Part shown: positions 26,288-35,764 of the stretch, piece by piece | Layout of the letters: each line of letters starts with the position of its first letter | Position numbering within the stretch: position 1 is the stretch's first letter | Assembly: GCF_021390495.1 (NCBI RefSeq) | Contig: NZ_JAJEJP010000002.1 | Location: 1,426,001 to 1,490,000 of the forward strand | Source of the DNA: Paraburkholderia sp. ZP32-5 | GTDB taxonomy: Bacteria > Pseudomonadota > Gammaproteobacteria > Burkholderiales > Burkholderiaceae | Direction: 5' to 3' | Length of the DNA stretch: 64,000 bases | Notes under the pieces: model-generated | Seen by the model: only the letters and a program-made list of their open reading frames with translations | Told to the model about the DNA's origin: nothing | Database searches by the model: none | Program-made: the position numbers and the translations under genes

Positions 26288-26499
26288 TTATGAAATGGCC
26301 AGGAAGGCAGGGCGTCGAATGTGAAATCGCGGCCGGTATAACAGCGGCTGCGGCCATCGGCTGGCGCGGTCCCAGTATTTGCTGTTTGCCTGTAAGCTGT
26401 GCCGACGGGTGCATGAAGGCTTATGCATCCGTGTTGGTGAATCAGGATTCGCAGATGGGCTTCAACACTATTGCCAATTCTCAGGAGGGGATGTCAGTT

Positions 26500-26814
26500 A
26501 TGAAGAGCTTCGCCATTAAACGAATCATGCTCGGGGTCTCGGCCGCCGCCATGCTGGCCGGCAGCATTCCACTCGCGCTCGCGCAGGACAACAACAACGC
26601 CGCCGCCACTACCACCCAGCCGGACACCAGCACCGCGAAGCCGACCAAGGCCGAGCGCAAGGCGGCCCGCAAACAGGCTCGTGCAAAGAAGAATGCCGAG
26701 CTGAAGAAGCTCGAGGACGCGGGTTATCAGCCTGGCAGGAACGACCCGAACTATCCGACCAATCTGCAGAACGCTCAGAAAAAGGCTGGCATTGGCACGG
26801 GGGCCAGCCAGTAA
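26500..26814 (+). CDS. Small secreted Lys/Ala-rich protein (DUF4148-like)
   Basis: 104 residues from ATG 26500; another ATG at 26491 directly abuts the AGGAGGGG site, so 26500 (11 bases away) is favoured. A Sec signal (IMLGVSAAAMLAGSIPLALA-QD) precedes an Asn/Ala/Thr linker, a basic helix KPTKAERKAARKQARAKKNAELKKLEDAGYQPG, and a tail with NDPNYPTNLQNAQKKAG. The shape is that of abundant small periplasmic proteins common in Burkholderia, of unknown role. Stand-alone gene. Confidence 0.75.
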   Translation: MKSFAIKRIMLGVSAAAMLAGSIPLALAQDNNNAAATTTQPDTSTAKPTKAERKAARKQARAKKNAELKKLEDAGYQPGRNDPNYPTNLQNAQKKAGIGTGASQ

Positions 26815-26966
26815 CTGACGTTGGATACGCCCGGCGCGAAATATCGGTGACGATTAAAAGCGCGTTGGGCGTTTGTTTGTCATGTGGTCATTACCGAAGC
26901 GTGAAAACGGGCCCCCGTGTCTTGTCGAAACGGAGCGACACAGAGCGACACGAAGGCCCATCGTGT

Positions 26967-28826
26967 TCAGGCTCGCGCCATGTTGACCAGTTGGCTGCCG
27001 AAGGTGGCCGCCTCCACATGGCTTTGACGCTCCTTGTTGAGACCCTGGGCGTGGACCAGGTAACCGGCCATGACCTTGTCGCCGGGCGTCATCAACTTGC
27101 CGGACTCGAGGTGGGTGATCTTGAACCCGCTCTTCTTCATATAGGTGGCCGAATACCGCTTCAGGCGAGTGAAGTAGTCGTTGCCGATATCGAATTCGTT
27201 GCGCTTGCCCGACATCGCGGTGGACTGCGCGCCGTTGGCATCGAACAGGTCGATCATCGTCATCAGGCTGCCGCCAAGCCCGGAGTTGAGCGTCACCATG
27301 GGGATCAGCGGGCTGGCCTTGCAGCCTTCGATGAAGAAGTCGGTGAAAGCCTTGGTGTCCGTGATCAGCGAGCCCTTTTCGGTGTTGGGTTGATATACCC
27401 CGTCGATCAGGCGTGAGCGCTGCTGTTCGGCCTTGTAGAAGTGACGTGCTCGTTCGAGGAACTGGTCGATCGCGATCTTTTCGCTGAGGCGGCTCAAAAA
27501 CCGGATCAGCCAGTCGATCACCGACATCGCCACCGTCACGAGGCTGCCGAGCCCCGGCAGGAACACGCTCACCGCCATCTTGCCGACGCCCTTCAGAATA
27601 TCGACCAGTCCCTGGCAGAAGCCCGTCACCATCTGATGCTCGATCGCTTTGGCAATCTCTTGCGGATGGCCGGCCCGGATGCGGATGTGGCGCCGATCGG
27701 ACCACGAGGCGACGCGGCTGCAGGCCTCGCCGACCGTGCGCGCGAGACCCGTGCCGACATCGATGGCGCCGCCGAGGAAGGGCACGGCGTTTTTCATGAT
27801 CATGTCGACCGCGACGGTCGTGGCTTTCTTGAGAACCTGGGCCAGGATCCCCATCGTGGTCACGTCGTAGCGCAGGCGCCAGGCTCGCATGAGCAGATCA
27901 CCCAGTGCCTCGAACGCGGGCTTCAACGTCTGCCACAGCTTCTGCGCCGCCTGCATGATCACGGGTATCGGCGTTCCGGCGGCAAAGGCAGTCGCGACCG
28001 TACCGATGTAACTGAGCGCATTCCCGTGTGCCGGCAATTTGACCGCGGCAATCTCGAGCGCCTCCAGCGTGACGGGCAACGTGTATGGCGCTGGACGAGG
28101 GAGGGGCGGCGGCGGTGGTGGTGGCGGCGCGGGAGCCCGGGGACGAGGAGGCAGCGGGGGCGCGGCAGCGCGGGCCTGAGCCTGGGCCGCGGTGGCGGCG
28201 GCCTGCAGGCGGGCGATCCGCGCGGTCGGGGATTCGGCCGCGATCTTTTGAACGATCTTCGGCACGAGGGCGCCCCCGGATGCGATCGCAGGTGCCGTGA
28301 TGCCCTTGCCCGAGATGGTCACGACGTTGCGCACCGCGTCCGCGCTGCCGAGATTGCTGTAGTCGGTCGTCATGCCAGCCCCGATCACGCCGCCGACCGC
28401 GCCGGCGCCCGTGATGAACGTCGTCATCGCATCGATCTCGATCTTGATGCCGGAGAGCAGATAGAGCACACCGAAACGGGCATGGGGAATCTCCACGTCG
28501 CGAATCTGTTTGGCCGCTTTCTGGTCCATCGTGAGCGCTGCCGACGGACTCAAGGCTCCGGGGGCGAGCGAATTGTGGAGATACTCGAGCAGGCCGCCGC
28601 TTACTGTATTGCGGTCGCATTTGCTCCACGCGTTGCCGTGATCTGCCCGGTATTGGGTGAGCCACGCATACAGCAAGCGGGCGGCATCGGGTGTGCGGTT
28701 GGCGTAGTAGTTGTCGTAAGCGGCATCCATTGCCAGCGTGGAGCCGCTGCGACTGCTCATCGTCAGCGACGTGCGCTTTCTGAATTCGGCCGGTGTGACG
28801 ATCCCCAGCGGTCCTTTGTAGCCCAT
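26967..28826 (-). CDS. Large uncharacterised protein with Gly-zipper and Pro-rich hinge
   Basis: 619 residues from ATG 28826 with AAGGA 7 bases upstream. I do not recognise a family. No signal peptide is seen. Residues 138-151 form a glycine-rich hydrophobic helix (TGAGAVGGVIGAG), residues 222-251 are Pro/Ala-rich with a run of eight Pro, and about 340-470 contain several amphipathic or hydrophobic helices (KNAVPFLGGAIDVG, GVGKMAVSVFLPGLGSLVTVAMSVIDWLI) that could insert in membranes. The C-terminal 150 residues look soluble. This architecture resembles secreted pore-forming or polymorphic-toxin-like proteins, but no secretion, immunity or chaperone gene is adjacent, so function is not assigned. 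Confidence 0.7.
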   Translation of the reverse strand: MGYKGPLGIVTPAEFRKRTSLTMSSRSGSTLAMDAAYDNYYANRTPDAARLLYAWLTQYRADHGNAWSKCDRNTVSGGLLEYLHNSLAPGALSPSAALTMDQKAAKQIRDVEIPHARFGVLYLLSGIKIEIDAMTTFITGAGAVGGVIGAGMTTDYSNLGSADAVRNVVTISGKGITAPAIASGGALVPKIVQKIAAESPTARIARLQAAATAAQAQARAAAPPLPPRPRAPAPPPPPPPPLPRPAPYTLPVTLEALEIAAVKLPAHGNALSYIGTVATAFAAGTPIPVIMQAAQKLWQTLKPAFEALGDLLMRAWRLRYDVTTMGILAQVLKKATTVAVDMIMKNAVPFLGGAIDVGTGLARTVGEACSRVASWSDRRHIRIRAGHPQEIAKAIEHQMVTGFCQGLVDILKGVGKMAVSVFLPGLGSLVTVAMSVIDWLIRFLSRLSEKIAIDQFLERARHFYKAEQQRSRLIDGVYQPNTEKGSLITDTKAFTDFFIEGCKASPLIPMVTLNSGLGGSLMTMIDLFDANGAQSTAMSGKRNEFDIGNDYFTRLKRYSATYMKKSGFKITHLESGKLMTPGDKVMAGYLVHAQGLNKERQSHVEAATFGSQLVNMARA

Positions 28827-29001
28827 ACCCGTTCCTTTTTTATCGTGTTTCGGGCCGGCGTTGGTCTGTCGCTGCTGTTTCCCGAGACAACTGCGAAGCA
28901 TCGCATCGTTTTCTCCGACGACTTGTCTGGGTGTCTCACTTTGGTGAAGAAATCACGGATCTGCGCGCCCGCGCGAGGCAAACTGGCCGACAGCCTCAGC
29001 T

Positions 29002-30084
29002 TCAGATCGCCTGCGCGCGACCCGGAAAGATTTCGTCGTAGCCCGAGCCGTCGTCGGCTTGCGCGGCCGTGCCGCGCTGCTCGCGATACATCATCGGCGG
29101 CAGGCCGAACTGCTTGCGGAATTCGCGGCCCAGATGCGACGCATCGGAAAAGCCGCAGCTCGATGCGATATCGGCGACGGTCTTGTCCGAACTCGTCAGC
29201 AGCCAGGCGGCGGTACGTAGCCGTACCTGCTTCGCGTAGGCGAGCGGCGCCTTGCCGGTCTGTGCCTTGAACAGCCGTTCGAGCTGACGCGGCGACAGGT
29301 CGAGCTTGCGCGCGAGTTCGTCGAGCGGCAGCGCACGGCCGATGTGCTGCTCCATCAGCAGGATCGCGCGCTTGACCTTCGGATGCGCGGCGGGCGCGAG
29401 GCCCGGCGGATGCGGCTGCGGCGCGTTGCCCTTTTGCAGGTCGTCGACCAGCAGGATGCGCAGCGCTTTTTGCACCGTCGCGGTTTCGAAATGACGCAAA
29501 AGGATCGCGGCGGCGACATCGATCGATGCGCGGCCGCCGGAGCACGTAATGCGCCGGCGGTCGATCGTGAACAGCCGATCGGCGACCAGCATCTGTTCGT
29601 CGACCGACGGAAAACGTTCGATGAAATCCCAGTAGTGAAACCAGCTTACGCAGATCCGATGGCCGTCGAGCACGCCCGCGCGCATCAGCGAAAACACGCC
29701 GGTACACATGCCCACCAGCGTTGCGTCGGTCGCGGCGGCGCGGCGGATGAACGCGAGCGTCGCCTCGCTCGCGGCCGGCCCCGAGTGCAGCAGCCCGCCG
29801 ACCACCACCACGTAATCGAACGGCGCGGCCTGCTCGAAGGTTTCCCATGGCGTGATCTGAATCCCGCAACTGGCGCGCACCGGAGCGAGGGTTTCCCCGA
29901 TTACGCTCCACGAACAGCGCACCGGCTTGCTGAAATCACCTTCGTCGGCGGACAGGCGCAGCAGGTCGACGAAACCCGAGAACGCGGTCAGCGTGAAGTT
30001 CGGCAGCAGGATGATGCCGAAGCGGATGCGCTGCTTCGACGCGCCGTCGAGCGATGAACGGCAAGGAGGGGTGGGGGATTTCAT
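29002..30084 (-). CDS. GlxA/GbdR-type AraC-family regulator (DJ-1/PfpI plus AraC HTH)
   Basis: 360 residues from ATG 30084 (MKSPTPPCRSS). The N-terminal DJ-1/PfpI-like domain (RFGIILLPNFTLTAFSGFVDLLRLS ... DYVVVVGGLL ... LVGMCTGVFSLMRAG) includes the Cys of the elbow (MCTG) and the RRITCSGGRASIDVAAAILL end. The C-terminal AraC domain is KRAILLMEQHIGRALPLDELARKLDLSPRQLERLFKAQTGKAPLAYAKQVRLRTAAWLLTSSDKTVADIASSCGFSDASHLGREFRKQFG. This is the class that includes GbdR, the activator of glycine-betaine/dimethylglycine/sarcosine catabolism. Its divergence from soxBDAG (282 bases) strongly supports that role. Confidence 0.85.
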   Translation of the reverse strand: MKSPTPPCRSSLDGASKQRIRFGIILLPNFTLTAFSGFVDLLRLSADEGDFSKPVRCSWSVIGETLAPVRASCGIQITPWETFEQAAPFDYVVVVGGLLHSGPAASEATLAFIRRAAATDATLVGMCTGVFSLMRAGVLDGHRICVSWFHYWDFIERFPSVDEQMLVADRLFTIDRRRITCSGGRASIDVAAAILLRHFETATVQKALRILLVDDLQKGNAPQPHPPGLAPAAHPKVKRAILLMEQHIGRALPLDELARKLDLSPRQLERLFKAQTGKAPLAYAKQVRLRTAAWLLTSSDKTVADIASSCGFSDASHLGREFRKQFGLPPMMYREQRGTAAQADDGSGYDEIFPGRAQAI

Positions 30085-30366
30085 GCGCGCGGCGAGTCGG
30101 TGCAAAAGAGTCGAACGAAGCGGAATAAAGCGGCCTTGAAACGAAATGGAAAGCTTCGCCGCCAGCATAGCACCGCGGTTTCGCGGCACTTTCAGCGCTT
30201 CCTTAAGTGCCTATGGTGCCAGCGGCGGCCGCGCTGACGCAGCCATCCTGGTGCGATGCCGTTTTTATTCTATCGGTTGGCGCGTCACCTAAGATGCAAT
30301 AGCGGTGCGTGCATCCAGTCGTGTGACCGGATCGACACGCAAGCAACGAAACATCAGGGACCGACG

Positions 30367-31611
30367 ATGAGCCGCTATTCGATATTCAGCCTGCTGCGCA
30401 ACGGAATGTCGTATCACGAGAACTGGGAGCGGCAGTGGCGAAGTCCGGAGCCTAGCAGCGAATACGACGTCGTGATCGTCGGCGGCGGCGGGCATGGCCT
30501 CGCGACCGCGTACTACCTCGCGAAAGAGCACGGCGTGCGCAATGTCGCGGTGCTCGAGAAAGGCTGGATCGGCGGCGGCAATACCGCGCGCAATACGACG
30601 ATCGTGCGCTCGAACTATCTGTGGGACGAGTCCGCCGCGCTGTACGAAAAAGCGATGAAGCTGTGGGAAGGGCTCGCGCAGGATCTGAACTACAACGTGA
30701 TGTTCAGCCAGCGCGGTGTGATGAATCTCGCGCATACGTTGCAGGACGTGCGCGACACGCAACGCCGCGTGAATGCGAACCGCCTGAACGGCGTCGACGC
30801 CGAATTTCTCACGCCCGCGCAGATCAAGGAAATCGAACCGACCATCAATCTGAACTGCCGCTACCCGGTGCTCGGCGCATCGATCCAGCGGCGCGGCGGC
30901 GTGGCCCGGCATGATGCGGTGGCCTGGGGCTTCGCGCGTGGCGCGGATCAGGCGGGTGTCGATATCGTGCAGAACTGCCAGGTCGTCGGCATTCGGCGCA
31001 ACGGCAGCCAGGTGACCGGCGTCGATACGACGAAGGGCTTTATCCGGGCGAAGAAAGTCGCGATCGTGACGGCGGGCAATACGTCGACGCTCGCCGATAT
31101 GGCCGGCGTGCGCTTGCCGCTCGAAAGCCATCCGTTGCAGGCGCTGGTGTCCGAGCCGATCAAGCCGGTCGTCAATACGGTCGTGATGTCGAACGCGGTG
31201 CATGCGTATATCAGCCAGTCCGATAAGGGCGATCTGGTGATCGGCGCGGGCATCGATCAGTACACCGGCTTCGGCCAGCGCGGCAGCTTTCAGATCATCG
31301 AAAGCACGCTGCAGGCGATCGTCGAAATGTTCCCGGTGTTCTCGCGCGTGCGGATGAACCGGCAGTGGGGTGGCATCGTCGATGTATCGCCGGATGCCTG
31401 TCCGATCATCAGCAAGACCGATGTAAAGGGGCTGTATTTCAACTGCGGCTGGGGCACCGGCGGCTTCAAGGCGACGCCTGGCTCGGGCTGGGTGTTTGCG
31501 CACACGATCGCGAGGGACGAGCCGCATCCGTTGAATGCGCCTTTCTCGCTGGACCGTTTCTATTCCGGGCACCTGATCGACGAGCATGGTGCGGCCGCGG
31601 TGGCTCACTAA
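30367..31611 (+). CDS. soxB: Sarcosine oxidase, beta subunit
   Basis: 414 residues from ATG 30367. Rossmann FAD motif [23 protein letters not shown] at about residues 34-56; the start [29 protein letters not shown] is characteristic of SoxB. The segment [14 protein letters not shown] (His182) matches the region carrying the covalent flavin His in characterised heterotetrameric enzymes. The C-terminal [17 protein letters not shown] is also conserved. With SoxA, D and G it oxidises sarcosine to glycine, transferring the methyl group to tetrahydrofolate and making H2O2. First gene of the operon. Confidence 0.95.
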   Translation: MSRYSIFSLLRNGMSYHENWERQWRSPEPSSEYDVVIVGGGGHGLATAYYLAKEHGVRNVAVLEKGWIGGGNTARNTTIVRSNYLWDESAALYEKAMKLWEGLAQDLNYNVMFSQRGVMNLAHTLQDVRDTQRRVNANRLNGVDAEFLTPAQIKEIEPTINLNCRYPVLGASIQRRGGVARHDAVAWGFARGADQAGVDIVQNCQVVGIRRNGSQVTGVDTTKGFIRAKKVAIVTAGNTSTLADMAGVRLPLESHPLQALVSEPIKPVVNTVVMSNAVHAYISQSDKGDLVIGAGIDQYTGFGQRGSFQIIESTLQAIVEMFPVFSRVRMNRQWGGIVDVSPDACPIISKTDVKGLYFNCGWGTGGFKATPGSGWVFAHTIARDEPHPLNAPFSLDRFYSGHLIDEHGAAAVAH

Positions 31612-31644
31612 GGCTACACGGCGCAACGAGAGGAGACACACAAC

Positions 31645-31989
31645 ATGCTATTGATCGAATGCCCGTGGTGCGGTCCGCGCGCCGAAACGGAATTCGCCTG
31701 CGGCGGCGAAGCGGGTATCGCCCGTCCGTTCGATACCGACACGCTCACCGATGAAGCATGGGGCGACTATCTGTTCATGCGCAAGAACCCGCGCGGTGTG
31801 CACCATGAGCAGTGGTTGCACGCGCAAGGTTGCCGCCGCTGGTTCAAGGCGCAACGCGACACGGTCAGCTACGCGTTTCAGGGCTACGAGACGTTCGAAC
31901 GTCCGTTGCTGTCGCTGAGCACCGACAGCAAAGATAGCAACTTAGGCACTCAGCCGGACGGCAGCACACGCGAGGGCAACGCATCATGA
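31645..31989 (+). CDS. soxD: Sarcosine oxidase, delta subunit
   Basis: 114 residues. MLLIECPWCGPRAETEFACGG begins the subunit; Cys6, Cys9, His59 and Cys63 are the zinc ligands of known SoxD and all are present (HAQGCRRWF). It is a small structural subunit bridging the complex. It begins 33 bases after soxB and overlaps soxA by four bases (ATGA). Confidence 0.95.
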   Translation: MLLIECPWCGPRAETEFACGGEAGIARPFDTDTLTDEAWGDYLFMRKNPRGVHHEQWLHAQGCRRWFKAQRDTVSYAFQGYETFERPLLSLSTDSKDSNLGTQPDGSTREGNAS

Positions 31990-34900
31990 GCCAGCAAGAC
32001 CGACTCCCGACCGGCGGCCGCATCAACCGCTCGATCGTGCTGAGCTTCACATTCAACGGCGTCAGATATCAGGGCTACCAGGGCGATACGCTCGCGTCCG
32101 CATTGCTCGCGAACGGCGTGCATTTCGTCGCGCGTAGCTGGAAATATCACCGGCCGCGCGGCGTCGTGACCGCGGGTGTCGAAGAGCCGAACGCGGTCGT
32201 GCAACTCGAAACCGGCGCGTACACGGTGCCGAACGCGCGGGCCACCGAGGTCGAACTGTACGAGGGACTCGTTGCCAGCAGCGTGAACGCGAAGCCGAGC
32301 ATCGAGAAAGACCGCATGGCGATCAACCAGAAGTTCGCGCGCTTCATTCCGGCGGGCTTCTACTACAAGACCTTCATGTGGCCGCGCAAATTCTGGCCGA
32401 AGTACGAGGAAGTGATCCGCGACGCGGCCGGTCTCGGCAAGGCGCCCGAGCAGCGCGACGCGGATCGCTACGACAAGTGCTTCGCGCATTGCGACGTGCT
32501 GGTGGTCGGCGGCGGCCCGACCGGGCTCGCGGCCGCGCATGCGGCGGCCTTGTCCGGCGCGCGGGTCACGCTGGTCGACGATCAGCCGGAACTGGGCGGC
32601 TCGCTGCTGTCGTGCCGCGCGGAAATCGACGGCAAGCCCGGGCTGCAATGGGTATGGAAAATCGAGGACGAATTGCGGCGGATGCCCGACGTGACGATCC
32701 TGAACCGCAGCACCGCGTTCGGCTATCAGGACCATAACCTCGTCACAGTGACGCAGCGTCTGACCGATCATCTGCCGCTGTCGCAACGCCGGGGCACGCG
32801 CGAGCTGCTGTGGAAAATCCGCGCGAAACGCGTGATTCTCGCGACCGGCGCGCACGAGCGGCCGATCGTGTTCGGCAACAACGATCTGCCCGGCGTGATG
32901 CTGGCTTCGGCGGTGTCGACCTATCTGCATCGCTATGCGGTGCTGCCTGGGCGCAACGCAATCGTGTTCACGAATAACGACGACGGCTATCAATGCGCGC
33001 TCGATCTGAAGTCGGCCGGCGCGCAGGTGACGCTCGTCGATCCGCGCGCTGGCGAGTCGAGGGGCACGCTGCCCGCGCTCGCGCGCCGCCTCGGCATCAA
33101 GGTGTTGAACGGCACTGTCGTGACCGCGGCGCACGGCAAGCTGCGCGTCGCGTCGGTGGAGATTGCTTCTTACGCGCAAGGACAGGGCGGCGCGAAGCAG
33201 GGCGAGCTGCCGTGCGATCTGCTCGCGATGTCGGGTGGCTGGAGCCCGGTGCTGCATCTGTTCGCACAGTCGGGCGGCAAGGCGCACTGGCACGACGACA
33301 AGGCCTGCTTCGTGCCCGGCAAGGCGATGCAGCCGGAGACGAGCGTCGGTGCTTGCGCGGGTGACTTCGCGCTCGGCCGGGGCATCCGCTTTGCGGTCGA
33401 TGCCGGCATCGAGGCGGCGCGCGCGTGCGGCTATCTGGTCGCGCGGCCGAATCCGCTGCAGGTCGCCGAGCTGACCGAGACGAAGCTGCAGCCGCTGTGG
33501 CTGGTCGGAGGACGCGAGCTGGCCACACGCGGACCGAAGCAGTTCGTCGACTTCCAGAACGATGTGTCGGCGGCCGATATCTTCCTTGCCGCGCGCGAAG
33601 GCTTCGAATCGGTCGAACACGTGAAGCGCTATACCGCAATGGGCTTCGGCACCGATCAGGGCAAGCTCGGCAATATCAACGGCATGGCGATTCTCGCGCA
33701 GGCGCTCGGCAAGACGATCGCCGAAACCGGCACGACGACGTTCCGGCCGAACTACACCCCGGTCACGTTCGGCACGTTTGCCGGCCGCGAACTCGGTGAA
33801 TTTCTCGACCCGGTGCGCAAGACCGCGGTGCACGAGTGGCACGTCGAACACGGCGCGGCATTCGAGGACGTCGGCAACTGGAAGCGTCCGTGGTATTACC
33901 CGAAGGCGGGTGAGGACATGCATGCGGCGGTCGCGCGCGAAGCGCTCGCGGTGCGCACGAGCGTCGGCATTCTCGATGCGTCGACGCTCGGCAAGATCGA
34001 TCTACAGGGCCCCGACGCGGCGAAGCTGCTGAACTGGGTCTATACGAATCCGTGGAGCAAGCTCGAAGTCGGCAAATGCCGCTACGGGCTGATGCTCGAC
34101 GAAAACGGCATGATCTTCGACGACGGCGTGACCGTGCGTCTCGCCGAGCATCACTACCTGATGACGACCACCACCGGCGGCGCCGCGCGCGTGCTCACCT
34201 GGCTCGAACGCTGGCTGCAAACCGAGTGGCCGGATCTGCGGGTGCGGCTCGCGTCGGTCACCGATCACTGGGCGACCTTCGCGGTGGTTGGGCCGAACAG
34301 TCGCAAGGTGTTGCAGAAAGTGTGCGGCGGCATCGACGTCGCGAATGCGGCGTTCCCGTTTATGACGTATCGCGAAGGCACCGTTGCGGGCGTGGCGGCG
34401 CGCGTGATGCGCATCAGCTTCTCGGGCGAACTCGCGTATGAGGTGAACGTGCCGGCGAATATCGGGCGCGCGGTGTGGGAAGCGTTGATGGCCGCGGGCG
34501 CGGAGTTCGACATTACGCCATACGGCACCGAGACGATGCACGTGCTGCGCGCGGAGAAGGGCTACATCATCGTCGGTCAGGATACCGACGGTTCTATGAC
34601 GCCGCACGACATCGGCATGGGCGGGCTGGTCGCGAAGTCGAAAGACTTTCTCGGCAAGCGTTCGCTCAGCCGCTCTGACACCGCGAAGGCCGATCGCAAG
34701 CAACTGGTCGGACTGTTGGCGGAGGATGCGTCGTTCGTGATACCCGAAGGTTCGCAGATCGTCGCCGGTCCGTTCCACGGTAATGTCGAGGGCAATGTCG
34801 CGCCGATGCTCGGACACGTGACGTCGAGCTATTTCAGCCCTATCCTGAAGCGTTCGATCGCAATGGCGGTCGTCAAGGGCGGCCTCGACCGGATCGGCGA

Positions 34901-35000
34901 CACGATCACGATTGCGCTCGCGAACGGCAGGCAGGTTGCGGCGAAGATCGCGAGTCCGGTGTTCTACGACAGCGAAGGAGCACGTCAACATGTGGAATGA
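31986..35000 (+). CDS. soxA: Sarcosine oxidase, alpha subunit
   Basis: 1004 residues, full length. The N-terminal ferredoxin-like domain (FTFNGVRYQGYQGDTLASALLANGVHFVARSWKYHRPRG) is followed by an FAD/NAD+ binding domain starting LVVGGGPTGLAAAHAAALSGA at about residue 172. The C-terminal half, from about residue 620, is a GcvT/aminomethyltransferase-type folate domain (VAREALAVRTSVGILDASTLGKIDLQGPDAAKLLNWVYTN ... SGELAYEVNVP). It receives the imine from the active site and makes methylene-tetrahydrofolate. Translationally coupled to soxD; overlaps soxG by 11 bases. Confidence 0.95.
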   Translation: MSQQDRLPTGGRINRSIVLSFTFNGVRYQGYQGDTLASALLANGVHFVARSWKYHRPRGVVTAGVEEPNAVVQLETGAYTVPNARATEVELYEGLVASSVNAKPSIEKDRMAINQKFARFIPAGFYYKTFMWPRKFWPKYEEVIRDAAGLGKAPEQRDADRYDKCFAHCDVLVVGGGPTGLAAAHAAALSGARVTLVDDQPELGGSLLSCRAEIDGKPGLQWVWKIEDELRRMPDVTILNRSTAFGYQDHNLVTVTQRLTDHLPLSQRRGTRELLWKIRAKRVILATGAHERPIVFGNNDLPGVMLASAVSTYLHRYAVLPGRNAIVFTNNDDGYQCALDLKSAGAQVTLVDPRAGESRGTLPALARRLGIKVLNGTVVTAAHGKLRVASVEIASYAQGQGGAKQGELPCDLLAMSGGWSPVLHLFAQSGGKAHWHDDKACFVPGKAMQPETSVGACAGDFALGRGIRFAVDAGIEAARACGYLVARPNPLQVAELTETKLQPLWLVGGRELATRGPKQFVDFQNDVSAADIFLAAREGFESVEHVKRYTAMGFGTDQGKLGNINGMAILAQALGKTIAETGTTTFRPNYTPVTFGTFAGRELGEFLDPVRKTAVHEWHVEHGAAFEDVGNWKRPWYYPKAGEDMHAAVAREALAVRTSVGILDASTLGKIDLQGPDAAKLLNWVYTNPWSKLEVGKCRYGLMLDENGMIFDDGVTVRLAEHHYLMTTTTGGAARVLTWLERWLQTEWPDLRVRLASVTDHWATFAVVGPNSRKVLQKVCGGIDVANAAFPFMTYREGTVAGVAARVMRISFSGELAYEVNVPANIGRAVWEALMAAGAEFDITPYGTETMHVLRAEKGYIIVGQDTDGSMTPHDIGMGGLVAKSKDFLGKRSLSRSDTAKADRKQLVGLLAEDASFVIPEGSQIVAGPFHGNVEGNVAPMLGHVTSSYFSPILKRSIAMAVVKGGLDRIGDTITIALANGRQVAAKIASPVFYDSEGARQHVE

Positions 35001-35667
35001 AAGTGGTGCAACGGTGTCGATCGTGGACCGCACGGTGGGCCGGCCGACCGGCGTATGGCAGGAGTCGCCGCTCGTCGGCGTGGACGCGCTGCTCAGGCAG
35101 CATCAGGCCAGCGCGAGTGCCGCGTTCAGGCTCGGCGAGCGGCCCTTTCTCGAACTCGTGAACGTGCGCGGCGATACGCGCGAGCCGGTGTTTATCCGCG
35201 CGGTCGAAGCGGTGATCGGTTGCAGGCCGCCGGAGCGGCCGAATACCGTCGCGCGCGGCAACGGTTACGACATGGTGTGGCTCGGCCCGGACGAGTGGCT
35301 GGTGCGCTCGGCGAGCGCCCATGACGCGACGCGCAGCGCGCCGCTGCAGGCTGCGCTCGGCACGGCGTTCGGTGGCGTGTTCGCGTCGGCGGTCGATATC
35401 GGTAGCGGTTATACGGTGCTTGAAATCAGCGGTACGCGCACGCGCGATGTGCTCGCGCGCGGTTGTCCGCTCGATTTGCATCCGAAGCTGTTCGGCGCGG
35501 GGCAGTGCGCGCAGAGCCACTATTTCAAGGCTCCGATCACGTTGCTGAAGGCATCGGTCACGTTGCTGCCGACCGGCGCGGACAGCTTCGAGATCATCGT
35601 GCGGCGTAGCTTCGCGGACTATCTCGTTAGGATCATGCTCGATGCTGCCGAGCCGTTGATGTACTGA
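34990..35667 (+). CDS. soxG: Sarcosine oxidase, gamma subunit
   Basis: 225 residues from ATG 34990, inside the end of soxA, with GAAGGAG 9 bases upstream. The GcvT-like fold blocks are seen: RGNGYDMVWLGPDEWLVRSAS, FASAVDIGSGYTVLEISGTRTRDVLARGCPLDLHPKLFGAGQCAQSHYFKAPITLLKA and FEIIVRRSFADYLVRIMLDAAEP. It completes the four-subunit enzyme. No downstream gene continues the operon: a convergent beta-lactamase gene ends 97 bases later. Confidence 0.93.
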   Translation: MWNESGATVSIVDRTVGRPTGVWQESPLVGVDALLRQHQASASAAFRLGERPFLELVNVRGDTREPVFIRAVEAVIGCRPPERPNTVARGNGYDMVWLGPDEWLVRSASAHDATRSAPLQAALGTAFGGVFASAVDIGSGYTVLEISGTRTRDVLARGCPLDLHPKLFGAGQCAQSHYFKAPITLLKASVTLLPTGADSFEIIVRRSFADYLVRIMLDAAEPLMY

Positions 35668-35764
35668 GCGTGATTTCAACTTGCGGTGGACGGTGGTTGG
35701 CTGCAGTGCCTGCTGTTGCACTGTTTCGCTGTTCCACCGTTTTCATCGCGCGATGCGTAGTGGC

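Noticed and set aside
28088..28160. GGC/GGT-rich run that looks like a simple repeat
   Set aside because: It is the reverse complement of the Pro-rich codons of the 619-residue protein, not an independent repeat.
27441..29270. 609-codon plus-strand frame over the 619-residue protein
   Set aside because: Both strands are open here. I kept the minus frame because it has a good ribosome site, normal composition and hydrophobic periodicity; the plus frame is Arg/His-rich.
31950..33923. 657-codon open frame antisense to soxA
   Set aside because: High third-position GC makes long antisense frames common; it covers the well-identified soxA and has no recognisable domain or ribosome site.
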